Positions 22,217 to 34,376 of a stretch of DNA of 64,000 nucleotides are shown here, piece by piece. A program made the translations under genes and the position numbers. The stretch's first letter is position 1; every line of letters begins with the position of its first letter. The stretch lies in assembly GCF_020520425.1 (NCBI RefSeq), contig NC_079492.1, forward strand, positions 137,954,361 to 138,018,360. Direction: 5' to 3'. The notes under the pieces are model-generated. The model had not been told where the DNA came from. It did not search any database and saw nothing but the letters and a program-made list of their open reading frames with translations. Origin of the DNA: Spinacia oleracea. Its lineage: Eukaryota; Streptophyta; Magnoliopsida; Caryophyllales; Amaranthaceae.

Positions 22217-23362
22217 CATGGCCCACAACATTTATCACTTTCCATCACGTTTTCTTCTTTTATTCATTTTTCCTTACACCTACCCAAATATTTTACACGT
22301 ATTCCCCTACTTACTGTATCCATATTTTATTACACTCACCCATATTTTACACACTCTTCCCTTTTGCGTTAATATTTGTGCAAATAGTAACCGTAAAGAG
22401 TAGGATGTAGTAAGACAATCCAAAATAAGTACATTTGTCACATGAATCTCAATATAATCTAATGCATTTGGGTAGGAGGGATAAATCATTAAGGGGTATA
22501 ATGGGAATAAAGTTTTACTCAAGAGTAGGAAAGTGGGTCATTTAGATATTTATAAGGGTATAATGTGGACAAATGTTGGACAAATAAAGAAAAGAATCCA
22601 AAATGGACTAACAAATAAAAATAACTCAGTACGGGAAGAGTACTAACATTCAAGAACGGAGTGAGTATAAATATTTCTGAGATTTTTTATTGGATACAAG
22701 TATAGAAAAGTCTAATAATTAAGTTTTGAATAAAGTCTATAAGGTCTTATAACGATCTTTTAATATACTATAAATCAAATAAAGTCATATAAGACCAGGT
22801 GAGATAATTTCAGGTCATATAAATTGAAGAGAACGCACCCCTATTTGACCAAATTATAACATACTATAACTTATAGGATCTTATTGAACATAAGAGTTTA
22901 TAGGACCTTATTTAACTTATTATTTCGTAAAACTTATTTGGACTTATAGGATTTGAATCTAGTTTGAATAAGGTCATATAAGTTAAAGAGAATACACCCT
23001 AAATAATAAGAGTATAAAGAAGTGATAAAGTGGATTGACAAATTTATTTATTTTTTCCTTTTTTTTTGCGGCGTGAATGAGCTACATGGTCAATACAAAT
23101 TATGGAGCATAAATCGAAAAGGGGAATTTTAACCCGAGACGCCACTAAGTCAAGACCTCGTTGATGGGTCGACCAGATTATTTAGTATACTTTGTGAAGA
23201 AATCTTATAGTGTATAGTTCTGTACTATATACTATTCCAGATTATCATAAGGGAATGTTAAACATCAAGTGGCTTGTGTTCAAATTGAACACGAGTCACG
23301 CAAATACAACAATTTTTAGTAACAACACGGAATATGTCAGGAATAATAACTCAAATGACTTA
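22217..23362. other. intergenic, no gene
   Basis: AT-rich sequence belonging partly to the outer MITE nest (to 22667). Between 22700 and 23000 there are repeated ATAAGGTCATATAAG and TTATAGGACCTTATT words in both orientations, suggesting another decayed MITE without clear ends. Confidence 0.4.
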
Positions 23363-24148
23363 GGGGCCGTTTGTTTCACGGTCTTTAAGAAAGGAAATGG
23401 GTATCGATACTTCCCTTCCCATTGTTGTTGTTTGTTTATCCATTTCAATCATTCTTTTTACCCCTCTCATTCCCCAACTTTTCCACTATCATGATTCCCC
23501 ACTCCCAGGATAGCAACATTACCTCAAACTCTTCTTCAACTCATCTTCCTTGACCAACATTGACCAACTTACACACCACACCACCACCCAACTCAAACAG
23601 ACCAACACCACAACTGTCACCCTAGCAACCACAAAAACCCACCACCACCACCTGCAACCACCCCCAAACCCACCACCATCACCCACAATCACCCCAAAGC
23701 AACCACCACCCGCAACCACTCCAAAAGAAACCACCACCTCCCGCAGCCAACCTGACCATCCCGAAAATCCACCCATCCCTAAAAATTTGAAGAAAAAATA
23801 ATAAATAGAATGAAAAATTACTTTTTGTGTACTAAGCATGTCTTGAAATTGTCAAATTCGGCTATTGAATCTTCAGATTTGAGGTTTCTATAGTCGAATT
23901 AGACCATTTAAGCATCAAATCATCTATATTGTGAGAAAATAAGAGGCTGAGGGAGGGCGGCGGAGGGAGCAAGAGAGGGGAGGGAGGGTGGCGCAGGGAG
24001 CAAGAGAAGGGGCAGTGAGAGAGAAGATGAATGAAAAATGAATAAAAGCATCCCATACAACTCATTACATCAAATGGACTGATTTTCCTTCCCCTTATAA
24101 CTCGTTCTTGATTCCATTCCGTTTACCACGTGCAAACCAACCGCCCCC
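23363..24148. mobile_element. Harbinger-like MITE
   Basis: Ends GGGGCCGTTTGTTTC and the inverse AACCAACCGCCCCC, flanked by TTA on both sides (23360-23362 and 24149-24151), the PIF/Harbinger 3-bp signature. The interior contains a CCACCACC-rich stretch that opens long meaningless frames. Same family style as 55453-56326. Confidence 0.7.
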
Positions 24149-24183
24149 TTATATTGATACTTCTTACTTTCTTAGCAAATATA

Positions 24184-24803
24184 TCTATACTATATATATA
24201 TATTAAAAGAGGGTCGTAAGAAAGTCTATCATGCCATTTGGTGCTCTCCTCCTTCAATACGCATGTTATCCACACATATTATATAAAATCTCAAATTAGT
24301 GATCTCCTCCTTCAATACACATGTTATCCACATATATTCTAAAATCTCAAAATTAGAAACACATGTATAGTTTATACAAGATTCGATCCATGCCCACTTA
24401 ATTCAAATGCAAATGACTTATCCACTTGGCTATGTCATGCTACATGTTATTTCTTTGCAATTTAAATGTAATAAGTGATGATAAAATCAATAATTTAGTA
24501 AGAGTAGTAGTTAATTATGATTGTTTTTTTTGTATCAATCTATACTATATATTAAAAGGCGTTTATAAGAAAGTATACATGATACGTGACGTTCTGCTTA
24601 TGGGTCGTTCGCTTCATGTAATCCTCATATACATTCTATGAAATGTCGAACATTGCCTGTTTAAGGTTTGAACCCTTGAGCTTGAGTTTAAACAATAAAG
24701 CTAAGCTATTAAATAATTCATGCAATCATTTCAAAAAATATAATATAAGTACATGCAAAGATTATTAATGTAGTAATCCGGGACATCGTCCGGGCCCAAA
24801 AAC
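24184..24803 (+). mobile_element. two overlapping Helitron remnants
   Basis: Two Helitron-type 5' ends, TCTATACTATATATATATATT at 24184 and TCTATACTATATATTAAAAG at 24539, each preceded by A. They are followed by one shared degenerate 3' region with the GC hairpin CCGGGACATCGTCCGGG near 24778-24794. The terminal CTAG is lost (CTTT). Probably one element inserted in another, or a tandem 5' duplication. Confidence 0.6.
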
Positions 24804-24839
24804 TTTTATTAAACTAATACCAGTAGATACCAATACGAC

Positions 24840-25415
24840 TAGGGGTGGCAATGGATCGGGTTTGGATCGGGTGAAGCTCAATCCGCATCCATCCATGACA
24901 TTTCATCCGTCATCCAACCCATCCATCATCCGTAAAATTCTTCATCCACATCCGACCCATCCATCATCCACGGGTGATTCGGGTGGGTCGGGTGAGAATC
25001 GGGTGAAATAAATTTGAAGATATATAAAAACAACTTAAAGTGACACATATTGCAATTAGGAATAATTAGTCCACATAGCGCAATTTTTACAAAGATTTAG
25101 ATTTATCTGTGTTATCCTAGTAAGGGAACGCAATATTTTGCGTTACGCTTATGTCTAGTATAGTTTTATTTAGAATAATAAATATATTATGAAAGTAAAT
25201 TATGATAAATTAAAGCATACAACTAATGTAATAGGTTGATGGATCGGGTGGTGGATCGGGTGGTGGGTTGGATGCACCTTCATCCATATCCGACCCACCC
25301 GTCATCCGATCCATCCATCATCCGTCAACCATCCGCTTATTTTCGGATTTTCGTCCGTATAATCTGGATCGGGTGGATGGATATCCATCGGATTAGGTTG
25401 AAATTGCCAGCTCTA
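24840..25415. mobile_element. hAT-type MITE
   Basis: TIRs TAGGGGTGGCAAT and the inverse ATTGCCAGCTCTA, with a perfect 8-bp target duplication AATACGAC (24832-24839 and 25416-25423). Subterminal regions repeat GGATCGGGT and CATCCATCC words. No transposase. Confidence 0.85.
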
Positions 25416-25498
25416 AATACGACTATACGAGTGTTCATTGGACTCAAACCACATGAGATAGTTCCTCGTTTCATTTCGTCATTACACATTTAGAAGGT

Positions 25499-25748
25499 GG
25501 ACCATGGTGCACATAGAGCATGATGCACCTTAAGAACACTAGTATATAATTGAAAGAACATCTGGTTCGAGAAAAGAACATGAGTAATTTTTTTTATTTA
25601 GGTTTTTAATAAATAGTAAAATAATATATTATTTTTATAACAAAAAAGTAAAATATTTTATAGCATTTTCTTTTTCCGTAGTCTCATATTCTTTGGCTTA
25701 TTCACATATGTTCTTTTGGTGCACCATGCTCTACGTGCACCACGGTCC
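25499..25748. mobile_element. 250-bp MITE with 40-bp TIRs upstream of MND1
   Basis: The left end GGACCATGGTGCACATAGAG and the following bases pair with the right end, whose inverse reads GGACCGTGGTGCACGTAGAG, over about 40 bp. Superfamily not assigned and no clear target duplication. The right end lies at the start of the presumed MND1 transcript region. Confidence 0.7.
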
Positions 25749-25944
25749 ATAGTCCACAGGTTGCTTGAAATTTGGCGCTCCGAAGTCCGAAGTCCGAAGT
25801 CAAGCAAGCAACAGGTTCTCTCTTCTTCACTATCTTCCCCGCCCCAAAAAATCTGCGAATCTTATTTACACTACTTCACTCTATTCAATTTCCTCTTGCA
25901 TTTCTGCAGCGATTGGATTTCAAAGTTCAACTCAGCGATTAAAG

Positions 25945-27156
25945 GTAAAACCCTGGCAAATACTCGACCAATTTCAACTTTCGAAATTCTGAAATTTGAG
26001 TTGTTATTTCGAATTATCTTCGCTATTACGTTAAAACGTCAACTAAAAGAAAACCTAAATTCGTTCTTTTTTGGTTATTATGTTAAAAACTTAATTTAGG
26101 TTCATCGTGTTTTTTTGTTTTTGTTTTTGTTGTTGTAGTTTTTGCTTGTAATCAAAGCATAGAATCGATTGCAGTTATATGAAACGCTTGATTTCTTTTG
26201 GTAATTTTCATCAATTTTCAAATTTTGTGCCGAAAAAAAACCGAGTTGAGGCCAATTTCAACATTTTCGCACAAAATTCATTTCAGTTTGAGTAATTAAG
26301 AGTTCAGGCAGTACGAAAGTTGATGCAAGGATTTTAGTGTTCATCTATTGAAATTCCACCGCGTGTTCCTGTTTTTTTTTATGCAAATGTCTTTATTGTC
26401 TAAAACGAACTTGGAAGATCAAATTCGACAAGATTTTAGTCCTGCTCGTGTTTCGTAATCGTTTAAAATTTGAATGCTGAACCATTGTTCTAAAATGAAT
26501 TCAATTTCTGTCCGTGTATGCAAATATCAAATGTTAATTTTCTGCTTTGATTGTTTTTTTGTAATTAGGTGTGTCTGCCTTTTAGTTTGGGAGGTTTTGA
26601 ACTTTTGATTAATATGCAATTATGCATCCTCTCTTTTCTGGTTGATAAATGCTGTTATAATGTCAGTTACTCCCTGTGCACAGTTTTTACGAAAATGAAG
26701 CTTATGTCTGAGTATTAAGAACCTTTGCAACTGGCCTGTCTGTTCTCTGTGCTTTGATCCAAGGATTTCATCGATTTCATTTCTCTGCATCTACGATATC
26801 TAACTGGTGTCAGTAAGCCCTACTCCTTTGGGGCACATGTACGAAAATAGCTTGATAGAGTATAATCAACAGGTGGATCAACCGAGCATGTTAGTTCTAG
26901 TTCAATGGTCACGTTGGTGATTACTTTATATCTTAGAAAGGATTCTCGGTACATTTCCTTTTGATTTTTACAGTAAAAGCTGGATAAATGTAATTGTTTT
27001 GACCTATATTGTCATTTTGGCAATTTATGGGCACTTAAATTAGTTAAATATGATCTTGACAGTTGTTATTTTTCATCTGAAGTATTCTGAATTCACTTTC
27101 TTTAACATGGATTGGTGATTATCTTGATAAACTTTTCGATGATTTCAATATTGCAG
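25945..27156 (+). other. intron in the 5' untranslated region of MND1
   Basis: Donor AAAG|GTAAAA at 25945 and acceptor TATTGCAG at 27156 bound a 1.2-kb intron ahead of a short exon (27157-27216) that ends with the start codon. The upstream exon would begin near 25760. Placement rests on splice consensus alone; transcript data were not available. Confidence 0.5.
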
Positions 27157-27213
27157 GGTATTGAAACCTGTTTGCTTCGGTGGGTTTTTATTCACTAAGA
27201 GTGTTGTGCAAAC

Positions 27214-30200
27214 ATGGTTAGTTTCCATTTTGCTATCTATCAATATGCTGTAACTGAGTTTTTTATTTGACATAATTTATATCATATTGAGATGGGTTAA
27301 CTTTTTATTTCCCAAAAGAATGAGATGCTTGTCATTATACTGGCATACTGCCGCATCTCCTTGTCATGATACTTTAAGATTCAAATCCCAGAGTACTTAT
27401 CCTTGTCATTATCTAAGAGAAAGATCGTCAGCCCATTATGTCCTGCTGCAAATTATATCAATGATTCATACTCGAGTTACATCAATTAGTAGCTGAATGG
27501 ATCAAGAGCTGCAGCCTACATGCTTTAAGTTTTTGATAATTTTGATCCCAAAAGAGCTTGCAGGGGACCTTTTTGATAAACTGGACATGAGTTCAGATTT
27601 TGTGCATCAAGATATATAAAGAGAAGGATAGAGAGGAAAATTGGGGTCTGCAGATACCCATTATGCATTCTAGACAATATGAAATGTGTATTTACTCAGA
27701 ACATGGGAATGCAATCATTATTCTATCGTGTCGCCTTGTTTGGGTGCCTTTTCACTACATTGTATAAGCTTGTTTAAGTTTGTTTGGTAGATAATATTTT
27801 TGTTAAAGTAATAGAATCTGCTACCTGTATTGGGTTGAGTATTTACGAGAACTCTTGCCCTCTGTTTTCTGATTTGTGGTTGTAGTCCAAGAAGAGAGGT
27901 CTTTCACTAGAAGAGAAGCGTGAGAAAATGCTTCAGATATTTTATGACTCCCAAGATTTCTTCCTTGTAAGTGTGAATTATCTGCTCTGTAACACATCAT
28001 GAAGACTGATTTAAAGTAATGCAAAGGAGTATATCATTGTTATGCATATAAATAGGGCTATGTGAGCAGCCAAAAACAATCAATTTAAGCATGTTGCGGT
28101 CAGAATGACACTTGCTTCCTTTTTTCCTACGCATAAATCTCATTCGTGTGTAGTTCATCTGATAGTTGGTGTAATTCTTGGAATCAAATAGGTTTTATCA
28201 CTTTGTTGTATTTTACAATGTTGGTCTGCCGGAGGTAAACAAGGTTGTTCCATATACCCCCCTGGCTACTGGAATAATCAACAACTTGACATCATTTCTC
28301 ATATGTAGTTTCCTCTTTTAAGAAATATTGTTCCAAGACTCTATTCTTTTCGCCTGATTTTTACTGAAAACTGATTGAACCTTATTTTTACTGAAAACTG
28401 ATTGGAACTAATTTGCACGACTAAAACATATTTTTATTTATTAAAACTGATATTTACCAATTCACTGTTGTGTTTGATCTTTCATCTTTGAACTTTGAAG
28501 GCACTGATTTTTAAATTATTGATTAAAAAATTTAAAACTAAATTTTACCAAGTATTATTTTTTAAGGTGAAGAGAACAAGGCCTAATACACAGGAGTCGG
28601 CCAATGGTGGACAGCATTTTTTTAGTTGCCTTTTCAACTAAGATAACTTTGCTGCAGATAAAAAATCTTGACCTGAGATCTTTCTACCGATATCTTGATA
28701 TGTGTTCCATTAACTGCCTTTCTAATATTCTCAAGTATTTATCATGCTATGTGTCTCTCTCATATGCCATCAAAAGTGTGATCCATACCGACAGGCCTTC
28801 CATTTTTAATTTAAAAAAACTTCAACGTAATGCAACATTCATTAGATCAGCATGGAGTACTGAACGGTTTTTCTGTTGTTCATTCCAGCTTAAGGAGCTT
28901 GAGAAGATGGGGCCAAAGAAAGGTGTCATCAGTCAGTCGGTGAAAGATGTTATCCAAAGTCTTGTGGATGATGACCTTGTCTTAAAGGATAAGATTGGAA
29001 GTTCTGTAAGGATTTTTTGCTGGATTAACTCTGAACTTGAAAGTGATTACTTTTGAACTTATGATATAGCATCATAGCATGACCTGCTATGCTGTGACTT
29101 TGAATAATGCTATCATGATTTTCTACCTTTTGGGATAAATAACGAGTTGTTACCTAGGTATTTTCCTGGCTACATTAAAGCATGCTAGTCTGACCCTCTT
29201 TCTTTTGCTAGATATACTTCTGGAGTCTTCCTAGCACAGCGGGAAATCAGGTAACAGTTTGTGATTAATTCTACAGTGAATCGTAAGTTGAACTTTTAGA
29301 ACTACAGGGAATATGTATCTTGGTTCAGCATTTAAATCTGGATTGACGGTTTGACAGCTTAGGAATGTGTCTCGCAAACTAGAATCTGATCTTCATGCCA
29401 GCAAGAAACGCTATGCTGAACTGGTGGAACAATGTGATGCCCTAAAGAAGGGACGCGAAGAATCTGTCAGTTGTTAACTTTACCACTGAGCTGTAATAAA
29501 ATTAAAAATTTATTGTTTATTAATGACATTTCAGTGTCTTACTATGTGAGTTTATATTTTTAAGGATGAAAGGGAGGAGGTTTTAAATGAGTTAAAATCT
29601 GTTGAGCTGAAGCACAATGAATTGAAGGTTGGTTTGTTCTTGTTTGTCATTGTGCATTGCTAAAAGTACATAATTTTAGTTGGGAGTTTGATAGCATTTC
29701 TTAAATTCCTATGTTAATAGGAGGAACTGGCCCAGTATGCAGATAATGATCCCGCTGCTTTTGAGACAATGAGTAAGTAGCGCTTTTTCTATGTTCAACT
29801 ACGTAGTTCTTAAGAGATTACTCCTGGTTTATCCTGTTTATCTTTTAGTCTTCTAGTTGTTCAGTTTGTTGATATGCATTTCGAAATAACTAATTTCTGA
29901 ACTGTCAATGTGAATCTTGACAGAAAAAGCTATAGAAGTTTCATATTCGGCTGCCAACAGATGGACAGGTTAAAACCTGTTATTTTCTTTTATAATACTA
30001 TCATTCATTTAACGGAAGCACATCTTGTATTAGCGCAAAATGGGCTTAATATATATAGATTGTACTAGTTTCTTTCTGTATTTATAATCCCTTCCCTAAA
30101 ACAATGTGCAGATAATGTTTTCACTATGCGGCAGTGGTGTGCAAACAATTTCCCACAGGCTAAAGAACAGCTTGAACACATGTACCAGGAGGTATCTTTT

Positions 30201-30759
30201 GAAATTATTCAATATTTTCACTGCTGCATCTATTCAATAGTATTTCGACTGTGTGTGACATTGGAACTCCATTTCTTTCTGCTTCTGACTTATAAGTACT
30301 TTCCACTACAGAAAGTCATTTTTGCATACTTGTACCTTGGTATGACTGCATGTCAAGTTTTGTTTAAGGATTAAGCAACAGCTTAATTCTTGGGGATCAT
30401 TTTAAAGAATCTTGGAATTGGTTACCTGAACTTGCTGCAGAGTGCAGATCTTCTTTTTATCTTGAACGTGGTCATCCATAATCCTCTGTCTAACTTTCTT
30501 CATGTAACAATAGTGTTCAACACTCACTGACATGTCCTGATACTCTTCGAATGCATTCCATATGACATGGTGTGCCAAAAATATCAGTCCTTGTGTTGCC
30601 AATTTGAGGCTATAAATTATTGGTGTGCATTCTAATGGCCTTGCTTTACGGAGGATATTCTATGATGTGTGCTCCTTTGTGCCGCAGGCTGGAATAACAG
30701 ATGATTTTGACTACATAGAGTTACCAAACCTTGCTTCACTTGGAACTCCAGATAACTAG
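27214..30759 (+). CDS. MND1: meiotic nuclear division protein 1 (MND1)
   Basis: Partner of HOP2 in the heterodimer that helps RAD51/DMC1 strand invasion in meiotic nuclei. Ten coding exons: 27214-27216 (ATG alone), 27886-27966, 28889-29005, 29212-29250, 29358-29465, 29565-29627, 29721-29772, 29924-29968, 30112-30191, 30688-30759. They total 660 nt, giving 219 aa ending at TAG. The protein starts MSKKRGLSLEEKREKML, the family signature. A winged-helix DNA-binding region covers about 10-75 (KGVISQSVKDVIQ, then IYFWSLPS). A coiled coil spans about 80-150. The C-terminal part (ANRWTDNVFTMRQWCANNF) is the capping leucine-zipper region. All junctions are GT-AG and in phase. Length is close to plant and animal orthologues (about 205-230 aa). 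The start codon alone in its exon is supported by the next exon beginning exactly at Ser2. Its 3' end faces the RNR2 gene. Confidence 0.95.
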
Positions 30760-31938
30760 CTAGAAGAAGAATCTATGTTCATGCTGCCTGGCCGCTAATC
30801 TTCTGAAAAACAACTGCTCTTTTGGTAAATACGATGCAGTACTCAAGTTAAATGATACTAGTATGCATCTACAGATGTCTCTATGCTCATACTTTCAGAA
30901 TGTTTCTTCTATTTATGCAGGCAGATCCTGTTATAACTTGACCATACAAATCTTCCACGGGTTTTTTTTCCTGGTCAATAGACATTGCTGTTTTTTAGTT
31001 TTATAGTGAGACAAGGGCTAATTTTAGCTGATGTAAGATTGCTTAAGTATTTATGTTAAACAGATTGATGTAGCCTCGTTTGTTTGTCAGCTTAAATTCT
31101 CCTGTCTTAAATTTTACCATTCTTCATGAGATTGAAAAACCGACATCTGGTAACGAATGAAAGTCTGGTTAAAAGAACTTTTTTGAGGTCTATCTTTGGA
31201 TGAAAGAAAAAATTGTCTAGATATATAGATTTCCATTTCGATAAAACATAACTACACCAAAGTCAATCGAGAAATTAAAGCAGTACTATAAAAATGAAAT
31301 TGACTTAAAATAATAAGAAAAAAATTTAGTCTGCCATTATTATTATTATTATTATGAATGTGAAACATTTCCTTTCATGAATAGAAAAGTGCAAACCGAA
31401 ATAAATAAAAATGCACCATTATGATTTCATACAAGCCAAGTGAAACCCAAATGAAACTTGGGCATTTGTTGTATTACTTCAACCATATTTGCTACGGAGT
31501 ATTTGTTTGCATATTCGAACAAACACAAATTTTCAAGGTGCAAATTACTACTCCGTATACAATTGTGGCTTTTATAGCATTTCTTATAATTTAGATGTAC
31601 TGTTAGGGTCATAGCAAATGCATTATTTTCTATGGTATGCTCATATTTTTGCATTAAAATAGTGGTAGTTAGCTAAATAATCACACAAGGTCGTTGTGGC
31701 ATAAAATAAAAACGAAGGCAATTTCTTATCTAATTTGCATACAGCTAAATAACATCACTTTATTTTACCAAGCAAAATAGTCGTTAATACAAGGACATAA
31801 GGAAAAAATAATATAAAATGCACATAACTTTAAAATTACAAACATACTACTCCATATTTTACATACATTAGAAATGCCAAATTAGTAGTACTAATTGCTC
31901 AAAGATTTTGATCATAAAAACTAAACCTAAAAGTAAAT
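30760..31938. other. 3' regions between convergent MND1 and RNR2
   Basis: No further gene. Contains both 3' untranslated regions and a short ATT microsatellite (31336-31355). Confidence 0.6.
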
Positions 31939-32940
31939 TTAAAAATCCTCGTCCATCTTGAAGACATGGGTACCACCACCATTGCCATTCAAGCTAGACA
32001 TTACAGAAGCTTTCTGATATTCCCCAACTCTCTTTTCAAAGAAGTTAGTCTTCCCTTGAAGAGAGATCAACTCCATCCAATCAAATGGGTTTACCACACC
32101 GTACACCTTACCACACCCAAGCGCAGCCAAAAGCCTATCTGCGACAAACTCAATATACTGACTCATCAGCTCACAGTTCATCCCTACCAGCTTTACAGGC
32201 AGCGAATCCGTCACGAATTCACGCTCGATTGCCACCGCTTCTTCTACGATTGACTGGACTTTCTCCACACTTAGTTTCTTCTTCAACAAGCTGTACAGCA
32301 AGCAGGCGAAGTCACAGTGAAGCCCTTCGTCTCGCGATATCAGCTCGTTTGAGAAGGTTAATCCGGGCATTAACCCGCGCTTTTTGAGCCAGAATATGGA
32401 GCAGAAACTTCCGGAGAAGAAGATCCCTTCAACGCAAGCGAAAGCAATTAGCCTCTCGGCAAAGCATTCTGCGCCGTCAATCCATCGGAGGGCCCACTCC
32501 GCTTTCTTCTTCACGCAGGGGATGGTCTCGATTGCTCGGAAGAGGTGGGATTTAAGCTCTGAGTCTTTGATGTAGGTTTCTAGGAGGAGAGAGTACATTT
32601 CGGAGTGGATGTTTTCGATTGCTATTTGGAACCCGTAGAAGGCGCGCGCCTCAGCAACCTGGACCTCTTTCATGAATCTGCCGGCGAGATTTTCTAGGAC
32701 TATGCCGTCGGAGGCGGCGAAGAAGGCGAGGATATGGGTGATAAAGTGTTGCTCGTCGGCGGTGAGCGCGGTTTCCCAATGACGGTTGTCTTGTGAGAGG
32801 TCTACTTCTTCCGCTGTCCAGAAGGAGGCTTCAGCCTTCTTGTACATCTCCCAGATTTGTGGGTATTTGATTGGGAACATACAGAATCTATCTGGGTTTT
32901 CGGTGAGAAGTGGGTCGGTTTCTTCGATTTTTGAAGGCAT
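31939..32940 (-). CDS. RNR2: ribonucleoside-diphosphate reductase small subunit R2
   Basis: A 333-aa class Ia R2 subunit. It houses the di-iron/tyrosyl-radical cofactor with which R1 reduces NDPs to dNDPs for DNA synthesis. The frame is a single exon, starting [19 protein letters not shown]. Iron ligands by position are D78 ([13 protein letters not shown]), E109 and H112 (ENIHSEMY), E171 (VEGIFF), E205 and H208 (RDEGLH). The radical tyrosine is Y116. The C-terminus FKMDEDF is the tail that docks on R1. Everything needed is present. Plants usually have several R2 genes; I recall the intronless Arabidopsis TSO2 as the closest type. The upstream region carries S-phase-type motifs (separate entries). 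It is convergent with MND1 and divergent from the LIMR gene. Confidence 0.97.
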   Translation of the reverse strand: MPSKIEETDPLLTENPDRFCMFPIKYPQIWEMYKKAEASFWTAEEVDLSQDNRHWETALTADEQHFITHILAFFAASDGIVLENLAGRFMKEVQVAEARAFYGFQIAIENIHSEMYSLLLETYIKDSELKSHLFRAIETIPCVKKKAEWALRWIDGAECFAERLIAFACVEGIFFSGSFCSIFWLKKRGLMPGLTFSNELISRDEGLHCDFACLLYSLLKKKLSVEKVQSIVEEAVAIEREFVTDSLPVKLVGMNCELMSQYIEFVADRLLAALGCGKVYGVVNPFDWMELISLQGKTNFFEKRVGEYQKASVMSSLNGNGGGTHVFKMDEDF

Positions 32941-32942
32941 TG

Positions 32943-32950
32943 TTAGGGTT
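32943..32950 (-). promoter_or_regulatory. telo-box next to the RNR2 start codon
   Basis: AACCCTAA on the minus strand, three bases upstream of the ATG. Telo-boxes in 5' regions are linked to expression in dividing cells. Confidence 0.5.
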
Positions 32951-33076
32951 CCTGAAATAACTCAAGAAATTGGGGATAATTTTTTCTGGGGTGGATTTTA
33001 AAATAGGCAAATTTTTCTGGGGGGTTTCAGATTTGGGACTGTGAATTGTGGTTTGTTATTGGGGATTTTGGTGGGG

Positions 33077-33085
33077 TTTTATAGA
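33077..33085 (-). promoter_or_regulatory. TATA box of RNR2
   Basis: TCTATAAAA on the minus strand, about 140 bp upstream of the ATG, leaving room for a leader of about 100 bp. Confidence 0.6.
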
Positions 33086-33148
33086 AAAGGGAATTAGGGA
33101 TTTGAAATTCTGGGGGGAGGGGATTTCTGAAAAATAAAATTGGGGGCA

Positions 33149-33156
33149 GCGGGAGA
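33149..33156 (-). promoter_or_regulatory. E2F-like site of RNR2, proximal
   Basis: TCTCCCGC on the minus strand, one base from the plant E2F element TTTCCCGC, about 65 bp upstream of the TATA box. Confidence 0.5.
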
Positions 33157-33197
33157 TTTAGAAAATTTGGGGGGAGTTTTTGGAATTTGGGTAGCTT

Positions 33198-33205
33198 GCG
33201 GGAGA
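33198..33205 (-). promoter_or_regulatory. E2F-like site of RNR2, distal
   Basis: A second identical TCTCCCGC in the same orientation, 49 bp farther upstream. Confidence 0.5.
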
Positions 33206-33344
33206 ATGAATCGGGGAGAGGGTATTTTGGGAATGTTGATGATTATTTGGTGATTTTTGGTGACGTGTACGAATTTTATAGGGTGAATATGTTTGGTAAA
33301 TATTCGGAGGGTCGAGTTCGAAGTTTTGCGAAGGAGAAGCTTAG

Positions 33345-34240
33345 GGTGAGTTTATCCTTAATCTTGAAGTGAGTCTCGAGGTGAGTCTCAAACCTAAATC
33401 TTGAGATAATGTGGTAAAATACTACACTAAGCCTTGAAGTGAGTTTGAAAATCCAAGACTCACTCAAGACTCACTTAAAACTCTACTTTTTTATTCCTCC
33501 AATCAAATCATGCCACACCATCAAACTTAATTTATCTTATTTCACCCAACTAAATTATTGATGGTTTATGTATTATTTTGTTTCATTTGCCTTTAAATTT
33601 ATGTTCTAGATCTTTTGAATTTAATATGTTGTATTATTGTTTCTAATTTGTACGGAATATACGTCAATTTTGAAATAAACATTTTATGTTTTTTTTTCAT
33701 TTTTTTCTCGAATTATAAATTAGTTTGTTTTAACGCTGATCAACATGGGCCCGGCCTGATCCGGTCCGAAAATTACCGGGTTTTGGGCAGAATGCCCGCC
33801 CCACCCCGATTTTTTATTTTTAAATTACGGGCTTTGGACAACGCAAAACAACAATTTTAGTTATAAATTTGGTCCGGCTCAAAATTGGCCCGAAAAGCCC
33901 GCTATTGAGCCCGAAATAACGGGTTTTGAGCATACAAAATTGGTCTGAAACTTGGCGCCTCCCGCCCCGACATAGTGGACAAATTTTTATGTCCTCGACC
34001 CGCCTTTTGATCAGGTCTACTTTGTTTGTATATAAGAAAACATAGTTTCAATATTATTTAAAAAATGCACCAAAAAAAGCCATATACATAAAATATTATT
34101 TTAAGAGTTAGATGAGTCTGAGATGAACCTATGTGTAAAAATATGGTGAGTTTTGTGTGAGTCTGGATAATGAAAAAATTAATGGAAAGCTGATGTGGCA
34201 GAGTCTGGAAATTAGAGGTGAGTCTGGGGATAAACTCACC
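33345..34240. mobile_element. MITE with GGTGAGTTTATCC ends, split by a hAT MITE
   Basis: The left end GGTGAGTTTATCC and the inverse right end GGATAAACTCACC match perfectly. GTGAGTCT words recur inside both arms. Without the nested element it is about 600 bp. No target duplication was recognised. Confidence 0.5.
33731..34019. mobile_element. hAT-type MITE nested in the preceding element
   Basis: Ends TAACGCTGATCAA and the inverse TTGATCAGGTCTA, with an almost perfect 8-bp duplication (GTTTGTTT left, CTTTGTTT right). Interior rich in GGGCCCGG and CCCGCCCC words. Confidence 0.6.
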
Positions 34241-34376
34241 ATAAGGAGAGAATAAAGGAAACCTTCTCTCTAAATAGCCCAATTTTTTGGTTGGAAGGTG
34301 AATTCTCTCCGTTAAACCAAAATATTATTATTTTTTCAATTTTTTTAATGGTAAAACGAAGTGCAAGAATTGCTTA

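Larger units (their letters stand above)
8697..22667. mobile_element. outer Stowaway-like MITE split by a transposon nest
   Basis: The left end reads ACTCCCTCCGTTCTTGAATG TTAGT. The right end, read on the other strand, is TACTCACTCCGTTCTTGAAT GTTAGTA. The two TIRs match over more than 20 bp, although 14 kb now lies between them. Inside are another possible MITE end (8736), a hAT-like MITE, a full Copia element and a CACTA element. The outer element must predate the insertions it holds. Confidence 0.6.

Noticed and set aside
23519..23839. Gly/Val-rich 106-aa frame and its Thr/Pro-rich antisense
   Set aside because: Translation of a CCACCACC-rich stretch inside a Harbinger-like MITE.
28604..29056. 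150-aa frame around MND1 exon 3
   Set aside because: It is the exon extended into both flanking introns. The GT-AG boundaries at 28889-29005 give the family sequence.
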